Assembly (NCBI GenBank): GCA_000333855.2 | Contig: CM007318.1 | Location: 791,159-855,158 of the forward strand | Source of the DNA: Endotrypanum monterogeii | Lineage: Eukaryota; Euglenozoa; Kinetoplastea; Trypanosomatida; Trypanosomatidae | Reading direction: 5' to 3' | DNA length: 64,000 nt | In this document: in pieces, positions 63,601-64,000 of the stretch | Layout: each line of letters opens with the position of its first letter | How positions within the stretch are numbered: position 1 is the stretch's first letter | Position numbers and translations under genes: made by a program | Notes under the pieces: generated by a model | Told to the model about the DNA's origin: nothing | Seen by the model: the letters and a program-made list of their open reading frames with translations, nothing else | Database searches by the model: none

Positions 63601-64000
63601 ATAGACGCTACCAAGGTAGTCGGCCGCGACATCTCGGCCATCGTCGATGCCACGGTTCATTTTTATGAAGTCCTCTTTTTTCATTTGCTGCGCCACCTTG
63701 CCGGAATGCTGATCAGTGTTGAGTATGATGATGGCAAAGGAAAGCACGAAGGCGCCAGATTGACTGTGAAAAGGATTGATCGCCTCGTCCTTGACCACAG
63801 CGCCGTGCTCGTTGAAAGCGACATTGTGCTCGTACCAGTGTTTTGCAAATGCCTCCATCACTCGGTCGATCTTCTGCGACTCGCCGGGCAGAGAAAGCAA
63901 ATACACCATTTCACGAATGGCCTCCAGCAGTGGCTTGTTTTGGAACTCGAATCGATGTATAAATCCCACCAACTGCTCCTCGAAAAAGCGAACAGAGAAG
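60649..64000 (-). CDS. large ARF guanine-nucleotide exchange factor, Sec7 domain (GBF1-like), 5' end outside window
   Basis: The last 1117 or so codons of a large Sec7-family GEF; the frame is open to the window edge at 64000, so the start lies beyond it. The first 150 visible residues are most of a Sec7 domain. They include the glutamic-finger segment LLSLPGESQKIDRVMEAFAK and the hydrophobic-groove motif running through LSFAIIILNTDQH, KKEDFIKMNRGIDDGRD and YLGSVYDDV. The finger motif reads L-S-L-P-G-E instead of the usual F-R-L-P-G-E, keeping the catalytic Glu. A long helical region follows, with an HDS1-like block (SLQGICTLARAANALGF). Size and the region after Sec7 fit GBF1/BIG rather than small cytohesins. 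It activates ARF at the Golgi for COPI or clathrin recruitment and is expected to be essential. Confidence 0.93.
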   Translation of the reverse strand, partial: FSVRFFEEQLVGFIHRFEFQNKPLLEAIREMVYLLSLPGESQKIDRVMEAFAKHWYEHNVAFNEHGAVVKDEAINPFHSQSGAFVLSFAIIILNTDQHSGKVAQQMKKEDFIKMNRGIDDGRDVAADYLGSVYDDVRQHEVVMADMMNRGFANDTTWRLEMCPCTNFLHHALRTNMTADEAEVVRSLACISSHDSGTAAATAASTTNAVLRTFDPFLLEATWKRSFLVFDGMLESAGEGVSLSIVASGSTVMQAVEEAHRLLPIEMAALQSSLQGICTLARAANALGFPSVADQCFMGLLKYVMIPDLVNAEEEVRSLYRSVPKLLCVRDLFALFVDIYGSLGDSWLPMSRLILDMYLMGLLALPASERSEDKAKSCDAAHTDSGGMGCGTAEGSCSTPVNALPVLLQDPGVCANVFAPLTAASAAGKDELTQKASSERGWLSSLFGGNDSSRVSTAHLSELRDAQGRICSSVPNMRQLLIILQRIASDPCAGCRFVSSLCAISSIGENTAEDGGNGGASVSGGGQERRVHGHPSGLDEASAYAASFELSFIGAIMSTVPSPGVHLTEYFTPLANCVTRLLREVDVYLCDARASDSMRSYWCAIGSRVVGASLYLVSTYLRSECVSTIIEQLWASWMSFSSVLFAGVVAQPLAAFLYDHVLGLCGEEMGAASEEGKRDGVRPRQYHHDVPLLLAPFAAHATAISDTVVQLQVSCLLSKVVRHCRYSVVDDTEGIVSLCLALSVWQQHIRSAATSTGIGDPAEKSVATDESAKSVAAAATFFSSENTMAEILGLCGRNVLLHNVVKATGGAGAEAGEWWCSLWVYVLRGLGALALCSPDPRDGSEAIFCLQRALLDSEAHELPLSAVAAVYRDMLIPLTERLCVPKAQVQTGLRWTRANHSNSGAKNDAALMASPDVMGSFSTSHSLPALGEGNGYSEATAFPIGTSLASWRSRSSIFVSTEVKCRLLSLVPKVFLRYIAALITQLDLLVYLWKQILGTLYAIYSAYSIIEDSAGSNGGGNALYEEAILIQEAVEETVKNMVYVIVATWSDSASGKAGGTSEAASMHAEGFWTATISLLNPFAFSAPLIDFIVQAGLAQVEAGPHAEASQGVSELSG

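Overview
The window reads as nuclear DNA of a trypanosomatid flagellate, most likely Leishmania or a close relative. Every convincing gene lies on the minus strand, is intronless, and is separated from its neighbours by 1-7 kb of low-complexity sequence. Most genes are preceded, 20-140 bases before the ATG, by a polypyrimidine tract ending in AG, the signature of spliced-leader trans-splicing. No promoter, operator or bacterial-type terminator was seen. The whole window looks like part of one polycistronic unit transcribed from right to left. No tRNA or rRNA gene was recognised.

In transcription order (right to left) I see: a 5'-truncated GBF1-like Sec7 ARF-GEF (60649-64000); a small CxxC-CxxC protein (57943-58509); a TPR/J-domain co-chaperone with a zinc-ribbon-like motif (52469-54901); the ALG2 mannosyltransferase (47832-49484); a class IV aminotransferase-like enzyme (45694-46758); an unknown 334-residue protein (42473-43477); a centrin (40687-41235); an unknown Cys-containing protein (36071-37153); a 7.4 kb gene-free stretch with two degenerate-retroposon-like blocks; a CHRAC/Dpb3-type histone-fold protein (27568-28650); a CCDC6-like coiled-coil protein (24113-25399); an unknown 187-residue protein (21103-21666); asparaginyl-tRNA synthetase (17070-19091, possibly from 19802); AP-2 sigma adaptin (14627-15058); EMC5 (13058-13456); mitochondrial ribosomal protein bL32m (11578-11829); an unknown 624-residue protein (8366-10240); twinfilin (6365-7309); and an unknown head-plus-coiled-coil protein (1712-3940).

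The genes do not form a pathway, as is normal for trypanosomatid units. Themes are the secretory and endocytic system (Sec7 GEF, ALG2, EMC5, AP-2 sigma), translation (AsnRS, bL32m), cytoskeleton (centrin, twinfilin) and chromatin (histone fold).

The most interesting observations concern AsnRS. Its N-terminal 190 residues match the N-terminal RNA-binding region of eukaryotic glutaminyl-tRNA synthetase. A further 237 in-frame codons lie upstream, basic and almost free of acidic residues, starting at an ATG placed directly behind its own candidate splice acceptor. This fits dual cytosolic/mitochondrial targeting by alternative trans-splicing. Also notable are non-coding GC-rich islands with consecutive perfect hairpins (23100-23550, 13920-14060, 50165-50420), a possible broken small gene near 44.6 kb, and (TA)n tracts sitting between splice acceptor and start codon. 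Two N gaps lie inside poly-G runs and are probably assembly artefacts.
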